A DNA stretch of 22,671 bases, taken from NCBI GenBank assembly GCA_900549885.1, contig URQA01000029.1, positions 1-22,671 of the forward strand, written 5' to 3'. Positions 6,219-14,125 of this stretch are shown here, piece after piece (the stretch's first letter is position 1; each line of letters begins with the position of its first letter). The notes beneath the pieces are model-generated. The model ran no database searches. It saw only the letters and a program-made list of their open reading frames with translations, and was not told where the DNA came from. This DNA comes from an uncultured Eubacteriales bacterium. Lineage in GTDB: Bacteria > Bacillota > Clostridia > Oscillospirales > Oscillospiraceae. A program made the position numbers and the translations under genes.

Positions 6219-8400
6219 AGACCAGAAGCGATATGGGCACAGGCAGCCGGAGGACCGCACTGAGGCGGAGGGACGCCAGCTGCGCTGGCGCAGCGGCGTG
6301 ATGGTGGGCCTGTTTGCCGCTGCGCTATGCGTTTATTGCGGGGTGCTGTATAATATTCAAGTGGTCCACGGAGCGGACTATCAGGCAATCGCGGCGGCCA
6401 ACACCTCGATGCAGACAGAGACGGTGGACGCTGTCCGCGGAGATATTCTGGACAGCCACGGCCGGGTGCTGGTGACCAATGAGTCCGCCTATCAGGTATC
6501 GCTGGATTCCTCCCTGATGGGAGACGCGCGCAACGAGATATTGACGCAGCTGCTGGCGTTGTGCCGGGAGGAAGGGGTGGAATGGACGGATACCTTCCCG
6601 GTGACAGACAGCGCACCCTATTCTTTTACAAAGCCTGATGTATACACCTATCTTTATACCAAAAAGGACGATCAGGGCAACACGGTCAGCCAGGAGCAGC
6701 GGCGCACTAATCTGGGGGCGCTGGCGGTGTCCTATAAGTGGATGGATGACCCGCTGGATGATGAGCCGAAGCAGGACGCGGTGACCTATCTGGACGCCGA
6801 GACGCTGATGGTGAAGATGTGCGGCACCTACGGGATTGAGCTGGACGAGGAGAATGCCGAGATTACCCCTGAGATCCGGGACCTGCTGGGAGTGCTTTAT
6901 GAACTGAGTCTGCGCAGCCGCCAGATCACATACAGCGAGTACGTGTTTGCCGAGAATGTGGACATCACCTTTATTACAAAAGTGAAGGAATTCGGCCTGG
7001 ATGGCGTAGCCTTTGAAACGGAAACCACCCGTAAGTACAACACCACGTACGCCGCCCACGTGCTGGGGCGGACGGGGAAGTACACATCGGACGAGATGTG
7101 GGAGAAGTATAAGGCTCTGGGTTATCCCTATGATGCGGTAGTGGGACTGCAGGGGGCGGAGCTGGCCTTTGAGGAGTATCTCCACGGCACCAGTGGAAAC
7201 CGAAAGGTGGTCACCAGCGACAGCGGCAAGATTGTCTCCCAGGAATGGGAGGAGGAGCCGGTGCCCGGAAGCAATGTCACACTCACTCTGGATATCGGGA
7301 TGCAGAAAGTGGCGGAGGACGCCATAGCTGCCCATGCGGCCTCTCTGGAGAAGGCCGGAGGGGCGGCGGTGGCCGTGGTGGATATGACCGGGGGGGTGAA
7401 GGCCCTGGCCTCTTATCCCACTTACGACCTGTCCACCTATGGACAGGACCTCAGGGAGCTTTCGGCTGACCCCCTCAAGCCCTTGTTCAACCGGGCCACC
7501 AGTGAGATCTATTCTCCCGGCTCTACCTTCAAGCTGGTCACCGCCGTCGCCGGACTTATGGAAGGGATCATCGACCCCAGCGACACGATTTTCTGCGGCG
7601 GCTCTTACACCGTGGAGGGGTGGACCATGGGGGATGGACGGCCATTCCGGGCCTACTGCCATCAGAGGTCGGGCCATGGGACAGAAAATTTGGTGAAGGC
7701 GATTAAAGACTCCTGCAACGTATATTTTTATGATGTGGGCCGCCGGGTGGGCATTGAAAAGCTGAATGAGTATGCCAAGATGTTTGGCCTGGGGCAGCAT
7801 ACCGGCATCGAGACTGGGGATGCCGAGGGCACGATAGCAGGGCCGGAAACGTCCAAGGCCAACAACCAGGCCTGGTATGATGGGGCTACCCTTTATGCCG
7901 CCATCGGCCAGGAGAACAACCAGTTCACCCCCCTTCAGATCGCCAATTATCTTGCCACCCTGGTCAACGGTGGAGACCGGTATTCCGTCCACCTGCTGGA
8001 CTCGGTGCGCAGCCATGACAACAGCGAGCTGCTTTATCAGTATGAGCCGGAGCTGCTCAGCTCCATTGGCATCCCCGAGGATTACTTGGCCACCATTAAG
8101 GAGGGAATGTACCAGGTGTCCCAAAACGCCGCCATCGCCCGGTATTTCAACAATCTGCCAGTGCGGGTGGGGGCCAAGACGGGGACCGCCGAAATCCAGG
8201 GCGGCGAGGATAGCGAGACCAATGGCCTGTTAGTGGTGTTCGCTCCCTATGACGACCCGGAGATCGCCCTGTGTATCGTCATGGAGCAGGGAGCGTCAGG
8301 CAGCTCCCTGGCCTCAGTGGCCTATCAGATTTTGGACTATTATTTCAGCAGCGATGCCGCCATTACCGGCATTACCCAAGAGAATACCCTCATCCCCTAA
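6211..8400 (+). CDS. mrdA: Penicillin-binding protein 2, elongation-specific transpeptidase
   Basis: A 729-residue class B PBP anchored by one N-terminal membrane segment (about residues 28-50), with the rest outside the cell. It cross-links peptidoglycan with the Rod machinery. The N-terminal pedestal begins with VRGDILDSHGRVLVTN (about 75-90). The transpeptidase domain has SPGSTFK (Ser438 nucleophile, Lys441), the SCN motif in DSCNVYF (501-503) and KTGT (656-659). It is about 100 residues longer than the 633-residue E. coli PBP2. The extra length appears to be between about 105 and 265, in the pedestal, where DDQGNTVSQEQRR and MDDPLDDEPKQD look like surface insertions. The ATG at 6211 has GGGAGG seven bases upstream and overlaps the mreD end, implying coupled translation. 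A different class B PBP such as SpoVD is less likely given the mreD neighbour and absence of a PASTA domain. Confidence 0.93.
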   Translation: MSKDQKRYGHRQPEDRTEAEGRQLRWRSGVMVGLFAAALCVYCGVLYNIQVVHGADYQAIAAANTSMQTETVDAVRGDILDSHGRVLVTNESAYQVSLDSSLMGDARNEILTQLLALCREEGVEWTDTFPVTDSAPYSFTKPDVYTYLYTKKDDQGNTVSQEQRRTNLGALAVSYKWMDDPLDDEPKQDAVTYLDAETLMVKMCGTYGIELDEENAEITPEIRDLLGVLYELSLRSRQITYSEYVFAENVDITFITKVKEFGLDGVAFETETTRKYNTTYAAHVLGRTGKYTSDEMWEKYKALGYPYDAVVGLQGAELAFEEYLHGTSGNRKVVTSDSGKIVSQEWEEEPVPGSNVTLTLDIGMQKVAEDAIAAHAASLEKAGGAAVAVVDMTGGVKALASYPTYDLSTYGQDLRELSADPLKPLFNRATSEIYSPGSTFKLVTAVAGLMEGIIDPSDTIFCGGSYTVEGWTMGDGRPFRAYCHQRSGHGTENLVKAIKDSCNVYFYDVGRRVGIEKLNEYAKMFGLGQHTGIETGDAEGTIAGPETSKANNQAWYDGATLYAAIGQENNQFTPLQIANYLATLVNGGDRYSVHLLDSVRSHDNSELLYQYEPELLSSIGIPEDYLATIKEGMYQVSQNAAIARYFNNLPVRVGAKTGTAEIQGGEDSETNGLLVVFAPYDDPEIALCIVMEQGASGSSLASVAYQILDYYFSSDAAITGITQENTLIP

Positions 8401-8412
8401 GTGGAAAAAAGA

Positions 8413-8453
8413 CATTGCCGGAGCAGTTTGACTGCTCCGGCAATGCTGTTTTT
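8413..8453. terminator. Bidirectional terminator between PBP2 and the DUF896 gene
   Basis: A 14-bp perfect stem (8413-8426 with 8432-8445) and a five-base loop are followed on the plus strand by CTGTTTTT (8446-8453). On the minus strand the stem is followed by TTTTTT (8410-8405). It lies between two convergent genes and can serve both. Confidence 0.92.
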
Positions 8454-8457
8454 GCAA

Positions 8458-8667
8458 TCAGGATGGCTTTTTGGGCAGCTTGTGCTTAGTGCCGTCCGGC
8501 TCCACAAGATAGGTGCTGTCCAGTTGGGCTGCCAGGTTGGCCTTGACGCTGTCGATATATTCCCGGCGCAGGGCGGCCCGTTCTGCCTGTTCCTCCGTCG
8601 TGAGCGTCTCGCCCGCCTTCACCCGGCGGGCAAACTCGTTGATGCGGTCAATCTTGCTCTGTTCCAT
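8458..8667 (-). CDS. DUF896 (YnzC-family) small protein
   Basis: A 69-residue cytoplasmic protein of the DUF896 / YnzC family, short helical-hairpin proteins of Firmicutes with no firmly established role. The first half is the family core: IDRINEFARRVKAGETLT, then TEEQAERAALRREYIDSVKANL, with the conserved INELA-K-GLT-EE-ER-LR--Y---- pattern. The C-terminal tail ends in a basic stretch (KHKLPKKPS). The ATG at 8667 is chosen with GAGAGG ten bases upstream. A longer in-frame start at 8685 would overlap the ylmH end and add non-family residues. It follows the ylmH stop by one base and is the last gene of the minus-strand operon, ending at the shared terminator. Confidence 0.85.
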   Translation of the reverse strand: MEQSKIDRINEFARRVKAGETLTTEEQAERAALRREYIDSVKANLAAQLDSTYLVEPDGTKHKLPKKPS

Positions 8668-8668
8668 A

Positions 8669-9460
8669 TTACACATACCTCTCAATCTCGATCATGACGC
8701 GTCCCTTCCGGGACTGGCCGCCCACGGCCGTCAGCACGCACTTGCCCAGCCCCCGGCAGGTGAGTACGTCGCCCTCTGCCACTGCCTTGTCCCCCTTGAC
8801 GCACTCCCGGTGGTTGACGGATACCCGACCGGCGGAGATGAGGTCGGCAGCCTTACCCCGGGCGATGGAGAAGCCGGAGGCGAGCACTGCGTCCAGGCGC
8901 AGGGCGGCTACGGTGTCGTGGACCACCTTCACCTGCACTGGGACGGGGGCGAGCTGGGAGAGAGGAATCTCCCGCAGCTTCAGCCGGTACCGTCCAGCCT
9001 GGTCGAACTGGGACAAGAGAATGGGGGCGGCCTCCCGCAAGACGATCACCTGGGCGTTTTCCTTGCGTACCAGAATATCCCCCACTTTTTCCCGAGTCAG
9101 CCCGATGCCCATGAGTCCGCCCAGCAGATCCCGGTGGCTCAGCTGGGCGTTGGGGGGGAAAGCGGCCTCTACAGCGGATAGATCATCTCCGGGGTCATAG
9201 TCCTCGGCCTCCTGCCAATCGGGGAGGAACACACAGATAGTACGCTCCGCCCCCTCATAACCGCCGGTGAACAGGCATTTGGGGTGCCCGCTGGCGGCCA
9301 GCAGAGGCTCCGCCGCCGCGCGCTGGGCGGAGGAGAGGAACTGAGTGGCACAAGGGATGGAGCGGCGCTGGGCCCGCTCCATCTGGTCCAGCACCCGGGC
9401 CAGCACCACCCGTTCCTCCGAGTCTTTGGAAAATCTGTTCAGCAGTTCTGTCTTGTTCAT
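8669..9460 (-). CDS. ylmH: YlmH-family S4-domain RNA-binding protein
   Basis: A 263-residue protein. The N-terminal two thirds match the YlmH fold with GHPKCLFTGGYEGAERTICVF (about 58-78), SHRDLLGGLMGIGLTREKVGDIL (about 108-130) and a following strand-rich part. The S4 RNA-binding domain is at about 188-240 (LRLDAVLASGFSIARGKA, LISAGRVSVNHREC). In Firmicutes ylmH usually sits near ftsZ and sepF. The family binds RNA and has been reported to act in rescue of stalled large ribosomal subunits. The start at 9460 lacks a strong ribosome binding site, but the next Met is 27 residues in and would cut into the conserved region. It lies 6 bp after the Nudix gene, so translational coupling is likely. 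It is away from the division cluster here. Confidence 0.9.
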   Translation of the reverse strand: MNKTELLNRFSKDSEERVVLARVLDQMERAQRRSIPCATQFLSSAQRAAAEPLLAASGHPKCLFTGGYEGAERTICVFLPDWQEAEDYDPGDDLSAVEAAFPPNAQLSHRDLLGGLMGIGLTREKVGDILVRKENAQVIVLREAAPILLSQFDQAGRYRLKLREIPLSQLAPVPVQVKVVHDTVAALRLDAVLASGFSIARGKAADLISAGRVSVNHRECVKGDKAVAEGDVLTCRGLGKCVLTAVGGQSRKGRVMIEIERYV

Positions 9461-9466
9461 AGCATG

Positions 9467-9907
9467 TTACACCAAGTTGCGCCGTTTGGCTTCTTCCACC
9501 AGCTTGGGTTGGATCATGGGATAGGTCCACGGTTTCAGGTCGCGGGGCAGCTCATCCAAGAATAATACCTGTTCGATTTCATGGTGTAATTCTGGTTCAA
9601 AAGCGATGATATCGGCGGCGTAAAGCATTCCAAAGGCTTCTTCCCCGCTGGGATTGACCTGATTTTTTCCAACAACGGAGTATGCGCAGACCGGAACCAG
9701 AGAAAAATCCAACGCCCCTGTTTCCTCCTGGAGTTCCCGTGTGGCAGCGTCCAGGATGCTTTCTCCTGCCTCCCGGTGTCCCCCTGGCAGTTCGTAGGTA
9801 TCCCGCTGCCGGTGCCTGCAAAAGACCCATTTTCCATGGGCCTTGGCGATGATGACGGCAAATTTGAGCTGATAGTCCGGCGTCTGCTCATAGAATTTGA
9901 CCTCCAT
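9467..9907 (-). CDS. Nudix hydrolase
   Basis: A 146-residue cytoplasmic Nudix-fold hydrolase of the MutT/YtkD-like size class. The Nudix box is complete at residues 43-65: Gly43, Glu49, then RELQEETGA with the metal-binding glutamates at 58, 61 and 62. The surrounding LPGGHREAGES is typical of 8-oxo-(d)GTP or other nucleoside-diphosphate-X hydrolases, but substrate cannot be told from sequence. The ATG at 9907 has AAGGAG eight bases upstream. It begins 11 bp after the ABC transporter gene and ends 6 bp before ylmH. Confidence 0.88.
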   Translation of the reverse strand: MEVKFYEQTPDYQLKFAVIIAKAHGKWVFCRHRQRDTYELPGGHREAGESILDAATRELQEETGALDFSLVPVCAYSVVGKNQVNPSGEEAFGMLYAADIIAFEPELHHEIEQVLFLDELPRDLKPWTYPMIQPKLVEEAKRRNLV

Positions 9908-9918
9908 AGACGTTCTCC

Positions 9919-11667
9919 TTATACGCTGACGCTCTTTTGGGTGTTGTACAGCTGGGCATACTCTCCGCCGGAGGCAAGAAGCTGGGCATGGGTGCCCTCC
10001 TCCACGATGCGGTTATCATCCACTACGATGATGCGGTGGGCGTTGCGGATGGTACTGAGCCGGTGGGCGATGATGAGGGTGGTACGCCCCTTGGCCAGTT
10101 CGTCAAAGGCCCCCTGGATGCGGGCTTCGGTGACCGAGTCCAGAGCGGAGGTGGCCTCATCCAGAATGAGAATAGGCGGGTTTTTTAGGAAGATGCGGGC
10201 GATGGACACCCGCTGCTTTTGCCCGCCGGACAGCATGACGCCTCGCTCACCCACATAGGTCTGGAAGCCGTCAGGCATGTTCATGATATCGTCGTAGATC
10301 TCCGCCCGCTTGGCCGCCTCGATGATCTCATCCTCGGTGGCGTCGGGCCGGCCATAGCGGATATTGTCCAGGATGGTACCGGCGAAGAGGAACACGTCCT
10401 GCTGGACGATGCCGATGTTCTGCCGCAGGGAGTGCTGGGTGACGCTTCGCACGTCCACGCCGTCCACCAGGATGCGGCCCCCGGTGACATCGTAGAACCG
10501 GGGAATGAGCTGGCACAGGGTGGACTTGCCGCCCCCGGAGGGGCCTACCACTGCCACTGTCTCCCCCTGGGGAATGTGGATGGAGATGTGGTCCAGAACA
10601 GGTTCGCCATTGTTGTAGGCGAAGGATACGTCCTCGATGGAAATGTCCCCCTTGGCGGTGCCCATGACCTGGGCATCTGGGGCGTCCTTTACCTCTGGCT
10701 CGACCCGCATCAGCTCCACAAACCGCTTGAAGCCCGCCATACCGTTGAGAAACTGCTCCACAAAGGCGGCCAGCTTGCGCACCGGGGTGAGGAATGTGGA
10801 GATATACAGGGAGAAGGTCACCAGGTCCACCAGGTCCATCTCACCGCGCATGATGAAGAAGCCGCCGGCGGCAATGGTAAGCACGTTCATCACCGGAAGG
10901 GCAAACTCCAGCCCTGCCATATAGCCCGCCATCGCCTTGTAGTAGCCCCGCTTGGCCCCTTTAAACTGGTCGTTGGATGCCCGGAACTTCTCCCCCTCCT
11001 GCTCCTCGTTGGCAAAGGCCTTGGCGGTGCGCATTCCCGAGATGGCCGACTCCAGCTGGCCGTTGATGCCCGCCATGTTCTGCTTGACCTGGAGGGAGGC
11101 CCTCACCATCTTCCGCCGCTGGAAGATGGTGAACAGCACGAACACCGGCACCACGGCGAACACGATGAGAGCCAGCTTCCACTGGATGGTGCACATGAGT
11201 ACAAAGGCGCCTCCCAAGGTGACCACCGAGATGAACAAGTCCTCCGGACCGTGGTGGGACAGCTCCGTGATCTCAAACAGATCGTTGGTGGCCCGGCTCA
11301 TCAACTGACCAGTGCGGTTTTTATCATAGAAAGAAAAGGACAGGTCCTGCATATGATAGAACAGGTCCCTTCGGATATCCGCTTCGATGCGCACACCCAT
11401 CATGTGGCCCCAGTAGGTGACGACATAGTTCATCCCCGCCCGCAGGCCGTAGGCCAGCAGTAGTACCGCCATGACGGCGAAAAAGGCCCCAAAGAGGTTT
11501 TGGGGAAGCAGCTCATTCAAAGCCATACGGGAGGCATAGGGAAAGGCCAGGTCCACCAGGGCGATACCCAGGGCGCAGCACATGTCCAGGAGAAACAGGT
11601 TCAAATGCGGTTTGTAATAAGACAGAAAGAGGGGGAGATACCCCTTTTCAAATCTTTTGTGATCCAT
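9919..11667 (-). CDS. ABC-type half-exporter (MsbA/BmrA-like)
   Basis: A 582-residue type IV ABC exporter half-transporter with a fused membrane and ATPase domain, expected to work as a homodimer or with a second half encoded elsewhere. Six membrane helices lie within about residues 20-300. The ATPase domain has Walker A GPSGGGKST (375-383, Lys381), Q-loop VQQDVF (about 421), signature LSGGQKQR (479-486), Walker B ILILDEA (Asp503, catalytic Glu504) and H-loop IIAHRLST (His535). All key residues are present, so it should be an active ATPase. The substrate (lipid, drug or peptide) is unknown. No partner half-transporter is adjacent. The ATG at 11667 has AAGGAG ten bases upstream and follows a strong promoter. 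It leads the operon ABC-Nudix-ylmH-DUF896. Confidence 0.95.
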   Translation of the reverse strand: MDHKRFEKGYLPLFLSYYKPHLNLFLLDMCCALGIALVDLAFPYASRMALNELLPQNLFGAFFAVMAVLLLAYGLRAGMNYVVTYWGHMMGVRIEADIRRDLFYHMQDLSFSFYDKNRTGQLMSRATNDLFEITELSHHGPEDLFISVVTLGGAFVLMCTIQWKLALIVFAVVPVFVLFTIFQRRKMVRASLQVKQNMAGINGQLESAISGMRTAKAFANEEQEGEKFRASNDQFKGAKRGYYKAMAGYMAGLEFALPVMNVLTIAAGGFFIMRGEMDLVDLVTFSLYISTFLTPVRKLAAFVEQFLNGMAGFKRFVELMRVEPEVKDAPDAQVMGTAKGDISIEDVSFAYNNGEPVLDHISIHIPQGETVAVVGPSGGGKSTLCQLIPRFYDVTGGRILVDGVDVRSVTQHSLRQNIGIVQQDVFLFAGTILDNIRYGRPDATEDEIIEAAKRAEIYDDIMNMPDGFQTYVGERGVMLSGGQKQRVSIARIFLKNPPILILDEATSALDSVTEARIQGAFDELAKGRTTLIIAHRLSTIRNAHRIIVVDDNRIVEEGTHAQLLASGGEYAQLYNTQKSVSV

Positions 11668-11713
11668 GAAAGTAATGCTCCTTTTCGTTGATCTCTCATT
11701 GCTATTTTATAAT

Positions 11714-11743
11714 AGTATAGCGGAAGCGACCTGCTCTTGTCAA
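11714..11743 (-). promoter_or_regulatory. Promoter of the ABC-Nudix-ylmH-DUF896 operon
   Basis: On the minus strand a perfect TTGACA (11743-11738), an 18-base spacer and TATACT (11719-11714) lie about 47 bases before the ABC transporter start. This is the only clear promoter for the four minus-strand genes. Confidence 0.85.
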
Positions 11744-11788
11744 CGCAGGGCCTAAGGGGAAAAGAAACGGAAGCTCCCTTTTTTGTTC

Positions 11789-11817
11789 TTGCAGCGTTGA
11801 AACGCGTACATTATAAT
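11789..11817 (+). promoter_or_regulatory. Promoter of the AEC carrier gene, with palindrome in spacer
   Basis: TTGCAG (11789-11794), a 17-base spacer and a perfect TATAAT (11812-11817) lie about 50 bases before the carrier start. The palindrome GCGTTGAAACGC (11794-11805, 5-bp arms) overlaps the -35 end and the spacer and could be a regulator site. This promoter diverges from the ABC operon promoter about 46 bp away. Confidence 0.8.
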
Positions 11818-11869
11818 AGTTAAGATGTGCTGGGAAGCATACTTGGCAAGAGAGAAAGAGGGAACGGAT

Positions 11870-12787
11870 ATGCTGGGGGATTTTCTGGTGGTGGCCAGCA
11901 GCGTGGTCACCCTATTTTTCATGATGGGCGTGGGTTTTTTCTTTGGAAAACGGGGGATGCTGTATTCTGATACCTTGTCTCAGCTGTCGCGGCTGCTGCT
12001 GACCGTGGTATGCCCCTGCACGGTGATAAATGCCCTTCAGGTAGAGCGTTCCACCCAGCTTCTGGCTGGAATGGGCCAGGCTTTGCTGTTGGTGGCAGTC
12101 AGCTATGTGGTGTTTGGTGGGGCGGCCCATTTTCTGTTCCCGCGGCAGAGCGCCCCCACGCGGGCAGCGCTGCGCTTCGGTACTGTGTATGGCAATGTGG
12201 GGTTTATGGGACTGCCTCTCGTCATGTCGGTGCTGGGGGAGGGAGCGGTACCCTACTGTGCCATGGGCATCGCAGTGTTCAATGTGGCCAACTGGACCCA
12301 TGGCGTCACGGTTATGGGACAGAAGGGAAGCCTCCGGCGGGCGGTACTCAACCCCGGAGTGATTGGATTTGCCATTGCCATGGCCCTCTTTGTGGGAGGG
12401 GTGGCCCTGCCTGGACCGGTGCGGTCGGCAGTGGAGTACATCAGCGGACTGAATACGCCCCTGGCCATGGTGGTCATCGGCGGTCAGATGGCAGGAGCCG
12501 ATCTGGCGGCCACCTTCCGGGCTGGACGGCTATATGGGGCTGCGGCTCTCAAGCTGGTGGTGATGCCCCTGGTGACCATTGTAGCGCTGTTCCCCCTGGG
12601 ACTGGATCCTATGATGTACCTCACGCTGGTGATTCTGGCTGGCTGCCCCACCGCCGGCACCACCAGCATGTTCTGTCAGATGTTCGGCCAGGATACCGCA
12701 TCCGCCGCGCAGTTGGTGACTTTGTCCACCCTGCTGTCCATGGTCACCCTTCCCATGGTAGCCCTGTTGGCCCAAATGGTGTGCTGA
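11870..12787 (+). CDS. AEC-family (auxin efflux carrier-like) membrane transporter
   Basis: A 305-residue integral membrane protein of the auxin-efflux-carrier / Mem_trans family. Bacterial members move organic acids such as malate or malonate, but most have unknown substrates. About ten hydrophobic helices arranged as two sets of five are visible. The first half has GVGFFFGKRGML and NVGFMGLPLVMSVLGEGAVPY. The second has NPGVIGFAIAMALF, LNTPLAMVVIGGQMAG and ILAGCPTAGTTSMFCQMFG, which fit the family's conserved positions. The ATG at 11870 is preferred to one at 11825, since GAGGG sits upstream and the shorter protein starts directly at the first helix. It is followed after 39 bp by ytvI and probably co-transcribed with it. 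The substrate cannot be inferred. Confidence 0.9.
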   Translation: MLGDFLVVASSVVTLFFMMGVGFFFGKRGMLYSDTLSQLSRLLLTVVCPCTVINALQVERSTQLLAGMGQALLLVAVSYVVFGGAAHFLFPRQSAPTRAALRFGTVYGNVGFMGLPLVMSVLGEGAVPYCAMGIAVFNVANWTHGVTVMGQKGSLRRAVLNPGVIGFAIAMALFVGGVALPGPVRSAVEYISGLNTPLAMVVIGGQMAGADLAATFRAGRLYGAAALKLVVMPLVTIVALFPLGLDPMMYLTLVILAGCPTAGTTSMFCQMFGQDTASAAQLVTLSTLLSMVTLPMVALLAQMVC

Positions 12788-12826
12788 GCGTGTAGACCGC
12801 CCTTGACAAAGGAGGTAGTACCTAAG

Positions 12827-14002
12827 ATGAATCCGGATCTGCTTACCTGGCCCCAGCGGGGACAACTCTGGCTGCGGCTGGGAATTCGGGCCGCGCTGGT
12901 TATCGGGGCGGTGCTGCTGACAGTATTTGTGGCAGTGCCGCTGGTATCCCTGCTGATGCCCTTTGTGCTGGCCCTGGTCTTGGCCTGGCTGCTCAATCCA
13001 GTGGTGCGGTGGCTGAAAAACCGGCTGAACATATCCCGAAAGGTTATCTCCCTGGCGGTGCTTGTTTTAGCGTTTGGCACCGTGGGTGGACTTTGTTATG
13101 GACTTTGCTGGGCGCTAGTCAACCAGGTCATCTCCCTGTTTGACAACTGGCAGCCGATTTTGGACAGCCTGATGGCCACGGTGGACAACGTGGGCCATTG
13201 GCTGGACCGGCTGGGGGATATCCTTCCAAACAGCCTGGTGGCCACTGGAGACGACTTGGTGCGGGCGCTGGCCAGCTGGCTGGAGAGCCTGGACCTGTCC
13301 AGCCAGATTGCAGGCTTGGCCAGCTGGGCCACCGGACTGGTTTCCGGCATACCAGGTTTTGCCGTGGCTGTGGTGGCGTTTCTCATGGCCAGCTATTTCA
13401 TTACCAGCGATTATCCAAGGCTGCGCTACCTGTTCACGGATCAACTTCCAGGAAATCTGCGGCAGTTCGGAAGCCAGGTGCGGCGTATCTTCATGGAGGC
13501 GTTCGGAGGGTATCTAAAAAGCCAACTGCTGCTGTCTCTGGGGGTATTTGCGATTTTGACGGCAGGATTTCTTATCATCCGCCAGCCATACAGCCTGCTG
13601 CTGGCTTTCGTACTGGCGGTGATGGACTTTATTCCCATCATCGGTGCGGGCACGGTCATGGTGCCTTGGGCGGCGGTGGATCTGATTACGGGCGATTACC
13701 GGCAGACCATCGAACTCATGGTGATCTGGGGGGCGATTGTGCTCTTCCGCCAGGTGGGGGAGCCCAAGATCCTGGGCGGACAGACCGGGCTTTCCCCTAT
13801 CCTGTCCTTGGTGGGAATCTACGCGGGGATGAGGCTGGCGGGTGTGCTGGGCATGGTGGTGGGGCCGCTGCTGCTGCTGGTCTGCATCAACCTGGTCAAG
13901 CTGGGCATCTTTCGCCCGGTGGCGGCCGACCTACGCCTGGCGGTGCGGGATGTGACCGCCATTTTAAAGGGCGGCGCCCCTGATCCGTCGGACGGCCCGT
14001 GA
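12827..14002 (+). CDS. ytvI: AI-2E / YtvI-family membrane protein
   Basis: A 391-residue multi-pass membrane protein of the AI-2E transporter (UPF0118) superfamily, here closest in feel to sporulation protein YtvI of Firmicutes. Hydrophobic helices lie at about 20-65 (two, closely spaced), 75-105, 175-200, 235-290 (several) and 310-365. An amphipathic, loop-rich stretch at about 110-175 contains the repeated NWQPILDSLMATVDN / DRLGDILPNS pattern. The motifs LLNPVVRWLKNRLNISRK, FIPIIGAGTVMVPWA and the C-terminal GEPKILGGQTGLSP are characteristic of the family. The role in sporulation or ion/solute export is not established. The ATG at 12827 has AAAGGAGG about 11 bases upstream; an upstream TTG frame lacks support. 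Confidence 0.88.
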   Translation: MNPDLLTWPQRGQLWLRLGIRAALVIGAVLLTVFVAVPLVSLLMPFVLALVLAWLLNPVVRWLKNRLNISRKVISLAVLVLAFGTVGGLCYGLCWALVNQVISLFDNWQPILDSLMATVDNVGHWLDRLGDILPNSLVATGDDLVRALASWLESLDLSSQIAGLASWATGLVSGIPGFAVAVVAFLMASYFITSDYPRLRYLFTDQLPGNLRQFGSQVRRIFMEAFGGYLKSQLLLSLGVFAILTAGFLIIRQPYSLLLAFVLAVMDFIPIIGAGTVMVPWAAVDLITGDYRQTIELMVIWGAIVLFRQVGEPKILGGQTGLSPILSLVGIYAGMRLAGVLGMVVGPLLLLVCINLVKLGIFRPVAADLRLAVRDVTAILKGGAPDPSDGP

Positions 14003-14125
14003 GCGGCTTGAACCGGATTTTCAGTTTTTTTTCAGCCAAAGTTTAAAATCAATTTGGAGCTAGGTCATAATACAGACATATTTTCATTGTATCTTATACT
14101 CACAAACAGATAAGGAGTGAGTGTT

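Noticed and set aside
6325..8124. A 599-codon open frame antisense to PBP2
   Set aside because: The plus strand carries all PBP2 motifs in order. The antisense product is rich in His, Gly and Leu with no recognisable domain or ribosome binding site.
10219..11463. A 414-codon plus-strand frame opposite the ABC transporter
   Set aside because: Shadow of a gene with all ABC ATPase motifs; no start signal or family match.
11754..11788. Weak AAGGG/CCCTT hairpin plus six T as a terminator upstream of the AEC promoter
   Set aside because: Only five base pairs with an 18-base loop, and no plus-strand gene ends nearby.
12802..12809. TTGACA just before ytvI as a promoter -35
   Set aside because: No -10 at a fitting distance before the ytvI start; the bases adjoin the ribosome binding site and AEC-ytvI are probably one transcript.
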